Part shown: positions 18,552-29,825 of the stretch, in pieces | Position numbering within the stretch: position 1 is the first letter of the stretch | How the letters are laid out: every line of letters starts with the position of its first letter | From: Pandoraea faecigallinarum | GTDB taxonomy: Bacteria; Pseudomonadota; Gammaproteobacteria; Burkholderiales; Burkholderiaceae | Length of the DNA stretch: 64,000 nucleotides | Reading direction: 5' to 3' | Assembly (NCBI RefSeq): GCF_001029105.3 | Contig: NZ_CP011807.3 | Span: 2,728,001 to 2,792,000, forward strand | Notes under the pieces: generated by a model | Told to the model about the DNA's origin: nothing | Seen by the model: the letters and a program-made list of their open reading frames with translations, nothing else | The model's database searches: none | Translations under genes and position numbers: made by a program

Positions 18552-19913
18552 TTACGCGTTGCGCTGAAACGGATACAGATTGCCCAGACCGAGCAATCGC
18601 GTGAGTTCGTCGAGTGCGGTACGGCACTCGTCAAGCAGTGCGGGATCGGCGAGATCGTCGAGTGCGAGCCGGTCGCGGTAGTGGCGCGTCACCCAGTCCG
18701 TCAACGATGCATAGCGCGCCTCGTCGATCCACACACCGGCGTGCGTCGCCTTGCGCTCCTCCTCGGTGAGCACCACACGCAGACGCAGACAAGCCGGGCC
18801 GCCGCCGTTACGCATGCTTTCACGCAGATCGAAGACATGCAGCTCGCGAATCGGTCCACCGCTCGCCACGAGCGACTCGAGGTAGCGCCAGACTGCCGGA
18901 CGCTCGCGGCACTCCTGTGGCACCACCAGCCGCATGCCACCGCCTGACTGCGGCGCACGCGCCAGCAGCTGGCTGTTGAAGAGATAGCTACCCACGGTGT
19001 CTTCCAGGGAAACCTCGGACTCGGACACTTCCACGACTTCCAGTTGCGTGCCTCGGGCGGCCAGCCGCTCGCGCAGCGCCGCCACGATCGCGGGCTGGTC
19101 GACGAATGCCTGCGCATGGCAAAACAGCACATTGCCGTTGCCAACGGCGATCACGTCGTTATGGAAGACGCCCGCATCGATGGCGTCGGGATGCTGCTGG
19201 GCAAACACGACATCCGCCTCGTCAAGGCCATGCCGCCGCGCAATCGCCTGGCTGGCCTGTAACGTCTGTCGCGCGGGAAACCGGCGCGGCGCGGGCGCGC
19301 TTGCCAGATCGTCCCGTCCGTAGACGAAGAACTCGACGCCGCGCTCTCCGTATGCCCCGCAAAGCCGCGTGTGGTTGGCCGCGCCCTCGTCGCCCAAGGA
19401 CGGCCAGCCCGGCAAGGCGTCGTGGTGGGTAAAGTACGATTCGTCGGGAAACACCGCCCGCAAGATGCGCGATGTGGTCTCGTGTTCGATGGCGCGGTGC
19501 AGCTTGCTGCAGAGGTTCGCCGCGGTGAAATGCACGCGGCCGTCCGCCGTGTCCGCCGACGGGCTGACCGTGGCGGCGTTGGCCGTCCACATGCTCGCCG
19601 CCGAACATGCCGCGCCGAGCAATGCGGGGGCGGTTCGCGCCGCTTCGCGAATGACGGTGCTGTCGTCGCCCGAAAACCCGAGCGTACGCAACAACGCAAC
19701 CGACGGACGCTCCTGCGGCGGCAGCACGCCTTGCGCATAACCGAGATCGGCGAGCGCCTTCATCTTGGCCAGCCCCTGCAACGCCGCTTCACGCGGATTG
19801 GAGACGCGGTTGGCGTTGTTCGCCGAGGCCACGTTGCCAAACGATAAACCCGCGTAATTGTGCGTGGGGCCGACCAATCCGTCGAAGTTCGCTTCGAGGG
19901 CAAAGCGCGTCAT
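18552..19913 (-). CDS. astB: N-succinylarginine dihydrolase AstB
   Basis: A 453-residue cytoplasmic hydrolase converting N2-succinylarginine to N2-succinylornithine, CO2 and two ammonia in the AST pathway. The sequence opens with [20 protein letters not shown], the AstB signature, and keeps [13 protein letters not shown] (catalytic His) and [12 protein letters not shown] (catalytic Cys) of the amidinotransferase-like fold. Length is close to E. coli AstB. The ATG at 19913 was chosen because the conserved start begins there. It follows astD by 66 bp and is probably cotranscribed. Confidence 0.96.
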   Translation of the reverse strand: MTRFALEANFDGLVGPTHNYAGLSFGNVASANNANRVSNPREAALQGLAKMKALADLGYAQGVLPPQERPSVALLRTLGFSGDDSTVIREAARTAPALLGAACSAASMWTANAATVSPSADTADGRVHFTAANLCSKLHRAIEHETTSRILRAVFPDESYFTHHDALPGWPSLGDEGAANHTRLCGAYGERGVEFFVYGRDDLASAPAPRRFPARQTLQASQAIARRHGLDEADVVFAQQHPDAIDAGVFHNDVIAVGNGNVLFCHAQAFVDQPAIVAALRERLAARGTQLEVVEVSESEVSLEDTVGSYLFNSQLLARAPQSGGGMRLVVPQECRERPAVWRYLESLVASGGPIRELHVFDLRESMRNGGGPACLRLRVVLTEEERKATHAGVWIDEARYASLTDWVTRHYRDRLALDDLADPALLDECRTALDELTRLLGLGNLYPFQRNA

Positions 19914-19979
19914 GTCGATTCCTGAAAAAGGGGAGATCCTTCGATCCCGCATTACTCGTTGTGCGGCATTGTGCCCGAA

Positions 19980-21479
<1,500 letters not shown>

Positions 21480-21660
21480 TCACGCCCGATAAAGCGGCAT
21501 GCGATGCGGACCATGATGACACGGATTCGGCAGCCGGAACAATGCGAGGAGGCCGGATGCGCGGGCAAACGCCTGCCGGATGGACCTGCGCGGCGCCCTG
21601 TGACGTTCATGCAGGAGACGCGCATAGAATACGGAATTGAGTTTCCGGAGATTCCCTATC

Positions 21661-22782
21661 ATGACCGACGCCCATCGTTCGGCACTACGCCATTGGCTCA
21701 GCGACGTGCGCGAGTCGCGCGCCCCTTCCGAGGACGAGGGCATCGACCCTTGTGGCGTGCACTGGCGACGGCATGCCGAGGGCGTGCTGGAGTTGGCGCC
21801 CGTCGAGGTCGGCGGCACGACCGACAGGTACGACACAAGCGACACGAATGACGAGGGAGCCGCACGCCACGCAAAAGGCGTGCCTCGAGATCCGAAAGCG
21901 CCGGACGCAAAGATCGGCCATCGCTATGACGCGATTCTCTCGTGCGGCATTCACGGCGATGAGACCGCTCCCATCGAAATCGTCGACGGCATATTGCGCG
22001 ACATCGCCGACGCTCGGCTGACGTTGCGCGAGCGCGTGCTCGTCGTGCTGGGCAATCCGGATGCCGTGCGCGCCGGCAAACGGTATCTGCACTACGACCT
22101 GAACCGGTTGTTCCACGGCGCGCACGCAAAGCATGCCGAGTCGCCCGCGGTGCAACGCGCACGCGAACTCGAAGTGATCGTGGCGCAGTTCTTCGCAGGC
22201 GTGGACGGCGTGCGTCGTGTGCGCCGTCACGTGGACATGCACACGGCCATCCGTGCCTCGCTGTTCCAGCGCTTCGCCGTCGTTCCCGGCACGCCGGAGC
22301 ATCCGCCGGGCGACGCGTGGTTCGAGGCGCTCGCTGCCGCCGATATCGAAGCGACGATGCGCACGGAGCAACCGTCCGTCACGTTTTCGTACTACACCTG
22401 TGCACGGTTCGGTGCGCAGAGTTGCACGCTGGAGCTTGGCAAGGTGGCGCCGTTCGGCGGCAATCGCCTCGAAGACTTTGCCGGCATCGACGCCGCGCTG
22501 CGCCGCTGGCTCTCGGGCGGCGAAATGGCCGCGCGCGACGACGGGCGAAGACTCCGCCCGAAACGCTTTCGCGTCGCCGCGGAGATCGTCAGGCGCACCG
22601 ATGCATTTGTACTCGATGTGCCCGACGATACGCCGAACTTCACGCCGTATCCCGCAGGCACCGTACTCGCTCGTGACGGCGAAAACACGTACACCGTGTC
22701 ACATTCGGAAGAACGCATCGTATTTCCCAATCCGAACGTTGCCAATGGTCTGCGCGCGGGGGTCATGGTCGTGCCGGAGTGA
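21661..22782 (+). CDS. astE: Succinylglutamate desuccinylase AstE
   Basis: A 373-residue zinc carboxypeptidase-like amidohydrolase releasing glutamate and succinate, the last AST step. Zinc ligands are in CGIHGDETAP (H, E) and RRHVDMHTAI (H), the catalytic Glu in SCTLELGKV, and substrate residues in YDLNRLFHG. It is longer than E. coli AstE because of a hydrophilic insertion of roughly 30 residues (about 57-90, rich in Asp, Thr and Lys) before IGHRYDAILSCG. The ATG has CCGGAG 9 bp upstream. It is transcribed away from astD-astB. Confidence 0.94.
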   Translation: MTDAHRSALRHWLSDVRESRAPSEDEGIDPCGVHWRRHAEGVLELAPVEVGGTTDRYDTSDTNDEGAARHAKGVPRDPKAPDAKIGHRYDAILSCGIHGDETAPIEIVDGILRDIADARLTLRERVLVVLGNPDAVRAGKRYLHYDLNRLFHGAHAKHAESPAVQRARELEVIVAQFFAGVDGVRRVRRHVDMHTAIRASLFQRFAVVPGTPEHPPGDAWFEALAAADIEATMRTEQPSVTFSYYTCARFGAQSCTLELGKVAPFGGNRLEDFAGIDAALRRWLSGGEMAARDDGRRLRPKRFRVAAEIVRRTDAFVLDVPDDTPNFTPYPAGTVLARDGENTYTVSHSEERIVFPNPNVANGLRAGVMVVPE

Positions 22783-23006
22783 TCGCCGCAACGACTTTGG
22801 GTGAAGGCTGCCATTCGGTAACTGGCAAGACACCACTACCGCTACGCAGGAACGCGAATGAACGTTTTTAAACGCCTGTCCGGGCGTCGTCGCCACGCAG
22901 GGATGAAGGTAGCATCGCCCACTTCCTTTCTCCTGCAAAGCGGCGGTGCGGGCGGTGCGCGGCACAGGCAAACGCAACCGCGCGTGCCCGGCCGTCCATC
23001 GACGAC

Positions 23007-25013
23007 ATGCCTCAGGACTTCGCTTGTGCTGCCCCCGCCTTTCCCCGCAGTCATGGTTTGACCATCGAGCTTCCGCTTGCGGACGCGACGACCGGGTCAC
23101 CATTCAATCTCGTCGGCGACTTCGCCCGGGCGCAGCAAGCTGCGGTAGTGCGAGGGCATGGCCGAATGACACCCCGGCATGCCGTCGCACAGCCGATTCC
23201 CCGTGAACGCCGCCATGAACTGGTGCGCATGGCGCGGGGCGCAGCGAACGTGCCATCACACCGCGGCACGTCATCGCGAACCTCGCCCTGCCCGCTGCAC
23301 TTGAAGGACACGCCCAACGCCGCCGAACAGATCTATTCGATGCTTCGCGACGAGATCGCCGTCCCGGCGCTGCGTCGTTTCGAACGCGCGCATCGTGTCG
23401 GCGCGCCGCGCACCGACGCCCCCGCGCACGCAGCACACCTCGCCCATGCGGCCCGTCAGCCGGCGCGGGCGCAAACGATGGCCGGCACACCTGCGTGGTT
23501 CAACGACTTGCTGCCTCACCTTCGCATCGAAGCCCAGCTTCTGGCGCAGCGCGGTCTTGACGTCGACACGGTCCGCCAACGATTCGATGCGCTCGTTCGC
23601 CATGAGCATCCGGGTGTGTCGTGGCGCGCGATGCGCATCGGCCTTGAGCGCGACGCGCTGCCCTTTGCGCTGGGCGCCGCCGCGCTCTCGACCCTGGCAG
23701 ACACGACCGATCCCGCGCGACGATGGTCGATGATGTGGCCGCCGGTCGAAGCGCTGGGCGTGGTGTTGATCAATCTGATCGGCATGGCCCGATTTCAGGC
23801 GATGCATCCGGCGTGGGCGAGCCGGCTCGCCCCATTGACGCCGACGCAGGCGCTGGAGTCCGTCAACACGATGCTGCGCAACCCGGTGCGCGACATCGCT
23901 GCCCATGTCGCGGGTTTCGTGTTTTGCTACGGTGTCGTACGGAACCTCGCGCGTGTCGGGCTGGAGGCGGGATTGTCCGCCGCACTGCCGGGCATCATGG
24001 CCCATCGCTTCGGCAGCACCATTCATGCGTGTCTGGAAATACTGCTATGCCCGATACCCGGCGCATTTCTCGGACCGATGGTCGATCGCATCGCCATCGC
24101 GCCGGAAAACGCGCGACTCGAACCGTTGCTTCAGGATCGGTTCGCCGATCTGATCAGCAAGATGAGCGACGACATGCCGCGCGAACCGCCCCCGCCGTTC
24201 CGGCGCGCGTTCCTGACGCATTTCACCGGACTGTTGCAATCGGGCGCGCCGAAAGCCATCTGGCTGACGCTGTCGCTCGGGTTCTACTTTCTTTCGACGT
24301 TCCATGGCGCGGCCACACGTCTCGATGGCGGTGAGGGCGGAGAAGGCGGTGAGGGCGAGCCCGATTTGACGATCGGCGTGCCCGGGAACACGACGACGCC
24401 GGCATCGGAATTCGCGCCGGGCGTGAGCACCGCTGTCGACTGGCACACACAAGCTGTCCTGAGCGTGCTTTACGGTCTGATCGCAACGTTCGTGTCGATG
24501 CAGGGCATTTCGACGAGGCACGACGCTATTGCCACGGCATACACGCGTCGGCGCGGACGCCCGAAAATCAGCACGGCCACCGTCACCTCACAGGGCGATT
24601 CGGGACTCTCGTCGGCAGGGTCGCACACCGATATGCCCGACAGCCCCGACAGCCCGGACAGCCCTTCCCGCCTGGATCGAAACACATACCCGCTCGCGGA
24701 TGGACGCATGCGCAGTTCGAAAGTGTCGGGGGAGATGTTGGGAGAGAGGCCGGAGGACGCTTCGGGGGACACTTTCGCACAGACCTGCGGTGACACGTCG
24801 GGCGACGATTCCGTCTTCCTGCCCATGGACGATACGGACAGTGCGTCCGGGGCTAGCGACACCGGCAACGAGATCGACCGAACGCGTCCGGCCGATGCAC
24901 CGCAGGGGCGAAAAAAGGGAACGTTCGTCGCGCCTTCGGGCATTTGCCGTCAGGCATCGCCGCAGGCCCGGGAGGATGCGTCGGACGCCGACGTCGAACA
25001 AACACCTTTGTGA
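23007..25013 (+). CDS. Unrecognised multi-pass membrane protein with low-complexity C terminus
   Basis: A 668-residue protein I cannot assign. Residues 1-150 are hydrophilic and Arg/Ala/His-rich. The middle (about 200-400) has several hydrophobic segments: FALGAAALSTLA, EALGVVLINLIGMA, AAHVAGFVFCYGVV, CLEILLCPIPGAFLGPMV, KAIWLTLSLGFYFLSTF and later AVLSVLYGLIATFVSM. A GGEGGEGGEG repeat near 440 and PDSPDSPDSP near 550 are encoded by short tandem repeats, and the last 150 residues are acidic, Ser/Thr-rich and probably disordered. The ATG at 23007 lacks a good ribosome site, so translation may begin later. A hydrophilic N terminus with central hydrophobic segments is compatible with a secreted effector, but no secretion signal can be shown. 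Confidence 0.6.
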   Translation: MPQDFACAAPAFPRSHGLTIELPLADATTGSPFNLVGDFARAQQAAVVRGHGRMTPRHAVAQPIPRERRHELVRMARGAANVPSHRGTSSRTSPCPLHLKDTPNAAEQIYSMLRDEIAVPALRRFERAHRVGAPRTDAPAHAAHLAHAARQPARAQTMAGTPAWFNDLLPHLRIEAQLLAQRGLDVDTVRQRFDALVRHEHPGVSWRAMRIGLERDALPFALGAAALSTLADTTDPARRWSMMWPPVEALGVVLINLIGMARFQAMHPAWASRLAPLTPTQALESVNTMLRNPVRDIAAHVAGFVFCYGVVRNLARVGLEAGLSAALPGIMAHRFGSTIHACLEILLCPIPGAFLGPMVDRIAIAPENARLEPLLQDRFADLISKMSDDMPREPPPPFRRAFLTHFTGLLQSGAPKAIWLTLSLGFYFLSTFHGAATRLDGGEGGEGGEGEPDLTIGVPGNTTTPASEFAPGVSTAVDWHTQAVLSVLYGLIATFVSMQGISTRHDAIATAYTRRRGRPKISTATVTSQGDSGLSSAGSHTDMPDSPDSPDSPSRLDRNTYPLADGRMRSSKVSGEMLGERPEDASGDTFAQTCGDTSGDDSVFLPMDDTDSASGASDTGNEIDRTRPADAPQGRKKGTFVAPSGICRQASPQAREDASDADVEQTPL

Positions 25014-25141
25014 CGAAGTGTTGCGCCCACTTGCCGTGACTGCCCCGGCATGGCATCTTGCTCTCCAAGCGCGTTCGTTGCGCATGACAACCCTGCCGGG
25101 CGCATCGCACGACGCGTCGCCCCCTGCCTGCCGGAGCGCCT

Positions 25142-26338
25142 ATGCTTACCACCACCCCGAGCGAACTGGCCCGTAATCTGCTGATCGTGCTGGTCCTCGG
25201 ACTGCTGATCGTCGGCACATTATGGGTGCTGTTGCCGTTCCTGCCGGCCTTCATCTGGGCCGTGACCATCGTCGCCTCCACCTGGCCGATGCTCATCGGC
25301 CTGCAACGTCGTCTGTGGGGCAAACGGTGGCTCGCCACCACGATCATGATCATCGGCATGCTGATTATCGTCGTCGCCCCGCTGTCGGCGGCGGTTGGCA
25401 CGCTGATCGGGCATGCCACCGACATCAGCGATCAGGTGCACTCGTTCGGTCAGCACGGCCTGCCGATGCCGCCCGACTGGCTCGCACGCATTCCGGTGGT
25501 CGGTCAGCGCGCGAGCGACGAGTGGCAAGCGCTGGCTGCCGCCGGCCCCGGCGGTCTGGTCGCGAAAGTCCAGCCGTACGCCGTCAAGGCGGCGTCGTGG
25601 GGATTCGCCAAGCTCGGCTCGATCGGCCTGCTGGTGGTCCACCTCGGCCTTACGCTCATCATTTCCGGCATTCTCTTCATGCAGGGCGAGCGTGCCGCGC
25701 GGGCGCTGATCCGGATAGCACGCCGCCTCGGCGGCGATCGTGGCGAGGAGTCGGTGCGACTGGCCGGCATGTCGATCCGCGCCGTCGCCCTCGGGATCGT
25801 CGTCACGGCTGTCACCCAGTCGCTGCTCGGCGGCCTCGGTCTTTGGCTGACCGGCGTACCGCTCTCGGGCTTCCTGACGGCTTTGATGCTCGTGCTCTGC
25901 ATCGCACAGATCGGACCGTTTCCGGTGCTGCTGGGCAGTGTGGCATGGCTTTACTGGCAAGACAGTCCGACGCTCGCCACCCTGTTGCTGATCCTCTCGG
26001 TCTTCATCGGCATGCTGGACAACATCATGCGCCCGATGCTCATTCGGCGCGGCGCCGACTTGCCGATGACGCTGATTCTGGCCGGCGTGCTGGGCGGCAT
26101 GCTGACCTTCGGCATCGTCGGCCTGTTCGTCGGCCCCGTGATTCTGGCAGTGACCTATACGTTGCTGATGGCGTGGATCAACGAGGGGCTGAACCGACCG
26201 GCCACGGCGCCCAGCGGTGCGCCGCTCGGGTCCTCGGGCGCGGGAGCGAGCCCGGAAACCGCGTTGCCGGACGGCGCTACGGACGCCGAACGCAAGACGC
26301 TGGCATCGGCCGCACCGGACGCCCAAAAGCCCGGTTAA
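25142..26338 (+). CDS. AI-2E family transporter
   Basis: A 398-residue inner-membrane permease of the AI-2E exporter superfamily (YdiK/TqsA/PerM-like). Eight helices fit the pattern: two pairs near the N terminus, a periplasmic helical stretch (about 95-145), then IGLLVVHLGLTLIISGILFM and the conserved block GLWLTGVPLSGFLTALMLVLCIAQIGP (two overlapping parts) followed by IRRGADLPMTLILAGVLGG. The C-terminal 45 residues are Ala/Pro/Gly-rich. Substrates differ between members, so the autoinducer name should not be taken literally. The preceding 128 bp hold the promoter; no partner gene is adjacent. Confidence 0.88.
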   Translation: MLTTTPSELARNLLIVLVLGLLIVGTLWVLLPFLPAFIWAVTIVASTWPMLIGLQRRLWGKRWLATTIMIIGMLIIVVAPLSAAVGTLIGHATDISDQVHSFGQHGLPMPPDWLARIPVVGQRASDEWQALAAAGPGGLVAKVQPYAVKAASWGFAKLGSIGLLVVHLGLTLIISGILFMQGERAARALIRIARRLGGDRGEESVRLAGMSIRAVALGIVVTAVTQSLLGGLGLWLTGVPLSGFLTALMLVLCIAQIGPFPVLLGSVAWLYWQDSPTLATLLLILSVFIGMLDNIMRPMLIRRGADLPMTLILAGVLGGMLTFGIVGLFVGPVILAVTYTLLMAWINEGLNRPATAPSGAPLGSSGAGASPETALPDGATDAERKTLASAAPDAQKPG

Positions 26339-27001
26339 GACGGTGCCGGGTGTCGTGTCCGCACGTGAGTCCGCGGGGTGCGTTCGTCACGCGCCCCGTA
26401 CCCATTTTTCGGATTGCTTCACCTGTCGCACGCCGCCATGACGTGGCTAAATGTCTCCCGTACCCACACCTTTGCAGGAGACAATCCCGTGCCGGCCACT
26501 TCCCCGAGTTCGTCCCCGTCCCTCCATTCCACCGCCGCAGCCGCCACAACCGCTACAACCGCCACAGCCGCCACAACCTCAGCAACCGCCACAACCGCCG
26601 TAGCGCCCCCTACCGCGCCTTCCGTAGCCTCCTCCTCTTCGCCCGGCAACCCGCGGCGCCCCGCGCGCTCGTTACGCGTGCCACGCCGCGCACAACTTGG
26701 TGCCCCGCCGCTGCTCAGGCGCGTAGCTAACGAACTGGCCTACACGCCCACGCGTTGCCGCGTCACTGCGAGCCTTCTGGTCTCACGCGTCAATCCATGG
26801 TGGCAGCGCCTGCCAGCCGTCAGCGGTCTGCCTCCGGATATGTGCAACGTCGTGATTGCGCCGCCCAAAACAAACGCGCCGACCGGCGAACCGGTACGGC
26901 GCGTAGCAAACGCTGCGGCGATCAATGTGGCATCGAGTTGTCCGGCTTAGCGATCCGCTCAGCGGACCGTCCAGTCAACGTCCACGCTCCCTGCCAGTCG
27001 C
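26339..27001. other. 663 bp intergenic region with a 9 bp tandem repeat
   Basis: This lies between the convergent AI-2E and fahA genes. It holds eight imperfect 9 bp units of the form CCGCCACAA (26532-26603). A possible frame runs from a GTG at 26489 to 26950, preceded by AGGAG at a good distance, and would give a 153-residue Thr/Ala-rich protein with no recognisable domain; I regard it as doubtful. On the minus strand the repeat reads as Gly-Gly-Cys units ending at a TGA but has no start codon, so it may be a gene remnant. No clear terminator is seen. Confidence 0.4.
26532..26603. repeat. Tandem repeat, eight units of 9 bp (CCGCCACAA-like)
   Basis: Units start at 26532 and recur every 9 bp with one or two changes each: CCGCCGCAG, CCGCCACAA, CCGCTACAA, CCGCCACAG and similar. 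Depending on frame and strand it would encode Pro-Pro-Gln, Thr-Ala-Thr or Gly-Gly-Cys repeats. The unit length matches other minisatellites in this window. Confidence 0.85.
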
Positions 27002-28276
27002 CTAGCGCGCTTTCGCGGGGAGTATCTTGCCCGACACCTCGCCGAAGCCGACACGGTAGCCGTCGCCCTGGCACCAGCCTGCCATCACGACGGTATCGCC
27101 GTCTTCGATGAACGTGCGCTTTGCGCCGCTGGCAAGGGTAATCGGGTTCTTGCCGTTCCATGTCAGTTCGAGCAGGCTGCCGAACGAATCCGGCGTCGGG
27201 CCGCTGATCGTGCCCGAGCCCATCAGGTCGCCGACGCGCACGTTGCAACCCGACACGGTGTGATGGGCGAATTGCTGCGCCATGCTCCAGTACATGTGAC
27301 GGAAGTTGGTGCGGCAGATGGACGTCGGCTCGGCATCGCCCTCGGCCTGGAGCAGGACTTCGAGTTCGATGTCGAACGCGTGCTTGCCTTGCTGTTGCAG
27401 GTACGGGAGCGGCTCCGGGCTTTGCTCCGGACCGGCAACGCGGAACGGTTCCAGAGCCTCCATCGTCACGACCCAGGGCGAAATGGACGTGCCGAACGTC
27501 TTGGCGTTGAACGGGCCGAGCGGCACGTATTCCCATTGCTGCAAATCGCGTGCGGACCAGTCGTTGAGCACCACCATGCCGAAGATCGCCGCTTCGGCGT
27601 CTTCCACGCTCAGCGATTCGCCCAGCGCGGTGTTGCGGCCGACGATGAAGCCCGTTTCGAGCTCGAAGTCGAGTTTTCGGCAACCGTCGAAGATCGGACG
27701 TGCCTGGTCCGGCAGCTTGATCTGGCCGTTCGGACGATGCAGCGGCGTGCCGCTCACCACCACCGAGCTGGCACGTCCGTTGTACCCGATGGGGATTTCG
27801 AGCCAGTTCGGCAGAAGCGCGTTCGCCGGGTCACGGAACATGCTGCCCACGTTGGTCGCGTGCTCTTTCGACGAATAGAAATCGGTATAGCCCGGCACGT
27901 CGACCGGCAGATGCAACGTGGCCTGCGCGAGCGGCACCAATGCTTGCGCCTTGAGCGCGGCATTTTCGCGCAGCGAGGCATCGCCGTCGGTGGCCAGCAG
28001 CGACGTCAGGCGCGCACGCGTGACACGCCATGCGGTGCTGCCGAGTGCGACAAACGCGTTGATGGACGCCTGGGCAAACACCGGGGTTTCACCGGCCTTG
28101 AGCACGCCGGCCGCTTCAAGCGCCGCGAGATCGAGCACCTGATCGCCAATGGCGACGCCAACGCGGGGCACCGGTTGGGCTTGTGTGCTGAACACCCCGT
28201 ACGGCAGGTTTTGCAGCGGGAAATCCGTCACACCGGTGTTGGCGGACGCGACCCAGCTTTGCGGAAGAGCAGACAT
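27002..28276 (-). CDS. fahA: Fumarylacetoacetase FahA
   Basis: A 424-residue hydrolase cleaving 4-fumarylacetoacetate to fumarate and acetoacetate, the last step of tyrosine and phenylalanine degradation. Family motifs include VPGYTDFYSSKEHATNVG (the His of the catalytic dyad region), VLNDWSARDLQQWEYVPLGP (metal-binding acidic residues) and LMGSGTISGPTPDSFGS. The ATG at 28276 has AAGGAA 6 bp upstream. It follows hmgA by 97 bp on the same strand. A maleylacetoacetate isomerase gene, which usually completes this pathway, is not in the window. Confidence 0.96.
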   Translation of the reverse strand: MSALPQSWVASANTGVTDFPLQNLPYGVFSTQAQPVPRVGVAIGDQVLDLAALEAAGVLKAGETPVFAQASINAFVALGSTAWRVTRARLTSLLATDGDASLRENAALKAQALVPLAQATLHLPVDVPGYTDFYSSKEHATNVGSMFRDPANALLPNWLEIPIGYNGRASSVVVSGTPLHRPNGQIKLPDQARPIFDGCRKLDFELETGFIVGRNTALGESLSVEDAEAAIFGMVVLNDWSARDLQQWEYVPLGPFNAKTFGTSISPWVVTMEALEPFRVAGPEQSPEPLPYLQQQGKHAFDIELEVLLQAEGDAEPTSICRTNFRHMYWSMAQQFAHHTVSGCNVRVGDLMGSGTISGPTPDSFGSLLELTWNGKNPITLASGAKRTFIEDGDTVVMAGWCQGDGYRVGFGEVSGKILPAKAR

Positions 28277-28373
28277 GTGGAATTCCTTGTTCGAGGTAAC
28301 GCTTCGGCCGACCGTGCGCAACAGGCGCGCCGGGCCGGCCGTCTTGATGAGGGCTATCGTGGCGCGATGCCGC

Positions 28374-29693
28374 TTACTTCCGGTTCGGGTTGAAATGCTT
28401 CTTCAGGCCCTGCCAGCACGTGTAGTAGTTGTCCTGCAACTGCTTGGTCTGCAGCGCGAAACGCGTTGGACGAATGACGGCGGGTGTTTCAAACATGAAG
28501 GCCATCGTGGCGTCGACCTTATGCGGCTTGCTCGTGTCGGCCGCGGAGGCCTTCTCGAACGTATCCGCGTCGGGGCCGTGACCCGACATGCAGTTGTGCA
28601 GGCTCGCGCCGCCCGGCACGAACCCTTCGGCCTTGGCGTCGTACACGCCGTGGATCAGGCCCATGAACTCGCTGGCGATGTTGCGGTGGAACCAGGGCGG
28701 GCGGAACGAGTTTTCCATTGCCAGCCAACGCGGCGGGAAAATCACGAAGTCGATGTCGTCCACGCCTGGTGTGTTGCTCTGCGACTGAAGCACCAGGAAG
28801 ATCGACGGGTCCGGATGATCGTAGCTGATCGAGCCGATCGTGTTGAAGTGACGCAAGTCGTACTTGTAAGGTGCGTAGTTGCCATGCCAGGCAACGACGT
28901 CCAGCGGCGAATGGCCGATGTCGGCGCGCCACATTGCCCCGCCGAACCTGGCGACCAGTTCGAAATCGCCTTCGACGTCTTCATAGGCGGCGACCGGCGT
29001 GAGAAAGTCACGCGGATTGGCCAGACCGTTCGAGCCGATCGGGCCGAGGTCCGGCAGCCGGAACAATGCGCCGTAGTTCTCGCACACGTAACCGCGCGCA
29101 CGGCCGTCGGGCAGCGTCACGCGAAAACGCACACCACGCGGCAGCACGGCAATCTCGTACGGCGCGACTTCGAGAACACCGAATTCGGTCGAAATGCGCA
29201 GGCGCCCTTCTTGCGGCACAACCAGCAGTTCGCCGTCGGCGTTGTAGAAGAAACGGCCCTCCATCGACTTGTTGGCGGCGTAGACGTGGATACCGCAACC
29301 GTGACCGGCATCGGGACCGCCGTTGCCCGCCATCGTGACCATGCCGTCGACGAAATCGGTCGGGGTGTCCGGCATCGGCAGCGGATCCCAGCGCATCTGA
29401 TTCGGTGGTGTAGGAACTTCGTCGAAGCGACTCAACCAGCGGGTGTTCTCAAGCGACGTGAACGGCTTGTGCATGGCCGCCGGACGGATGCGGTAGACCC
29501 ACGAACGGCGGTTGTGACCGCGCGGCGCCGTAAATGCCGTGCCGGAGAGTTGTTCCGCGTACAGGCCGTAAGGGGCGCGTTGCGGCGAGTTCTGACCAAT
29601 GGGCAGCGCGCCGGGCAACGCCTCGGTCGCGAACTCGTTGGTAAAACCGGACAGATAGCCCAGTTCCCCCTGAATTTGAGCTGCTTGGCGCAT
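28374..29693 (-). CDS. hmgA: Homogentisate 1,2-dioxygenase HmgA
   Basis: A 439-residue Fe(II) dioxygenase opening the homogentisate ring to maleylacetoacetate. The N terminus [21 protein letters not shown] is characteristic (split: [21 protein letters not shown]), as are [21 protein letters not shown] with an iron-ligand His, EFMGLIHG and [12 protein letters not shown] with further ligands. The start [12 protein letters not shown] at 29693 (GAGG upstream) is preferred to in-frame codons inside the operator region. It is the first gene of a two-gene operon with fahA and is divergent from a LysR regulator. Confidence 0.97.
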   Translation of the reverse strand: MRQAAQIQGELGYLSGFTNEFATEALPGALPIGQNSPQRAPYGLYAEQLSGTAFTAPRGHNRRSWVYRIRPAAMHKPFTSLENTRWLSRFDEVPTPPNQMRWDPLPMPDTPTDFVDGMVTMAGNGGPDAGHGCGIHVYAANKSMEGRFFYNADGELLVVPQEGRLRISTEFGVLEVAPYEIAVLPRGVRFRVTLPDGRARGYVCENYGALFRLPDLGPIGSNGLANPRDFLTPVAAYEDVEGDFELVARFGGAMWRADIGHSPLDVVAWHGNYAPYKYDLRHFNTIGSISYDHPDPSIFLVLQSQSNTPGVDDIDFVIFPPRWLAMENSFRPPWFHRNIASEFMGLIHGVYDAKAEGFVPGGASLHNCMSGHGPDADTFEKASAADTSKPHKVDATMAFMFETPAVIRPTRFALQTKQLQDNYYTCWQGLKKHFNPNRK

Positions 29694-29777
29694 AAGTGGC
29701 CTCGTCTCCTGATTTCGAATGCAAACATTGTCCGCCAAGCGACTACATTTTGCGATATAAATAGATAAATCCACTAT

Positions 29778-29792
29778 ATTCACAACGCGAAT
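29778..29792. promoter_or_regulatory. Putative LysR operator (ATTC-N7-GAAT) between hmgA and the LysR gene
   Basis: ATTC (29778-29781) and GAAT (29789-29792) form an inverted repeat that contains the T-N11-A pattern bound by LysR regulators. It sits in an AT-rich 132 bp divergent interval, 33 bp before the lysR ATG, where an autoregulatory and hmg-activating site is expected. Binding is inferred from position and pattern only. Confidence 0.45.
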
Positions 29793-29825
29793 AACTCATC
29801 CGTGATTCGCGGCACTGGCTACGCC

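Noticed and set aside
22858..23061. A short 67-codon frame before the 668-residue protein
   Set aside because: It overlaps the larger gene's start in another frame and has no recognisable content.
26489..26950. A GTG-initiated frame of 153 codons with a good AGGAG upstream
   Set aside because: The product is mostly Thr/Ala repeat and Arg-rich low complexity with no domain; the ribosome site alone is not enough.
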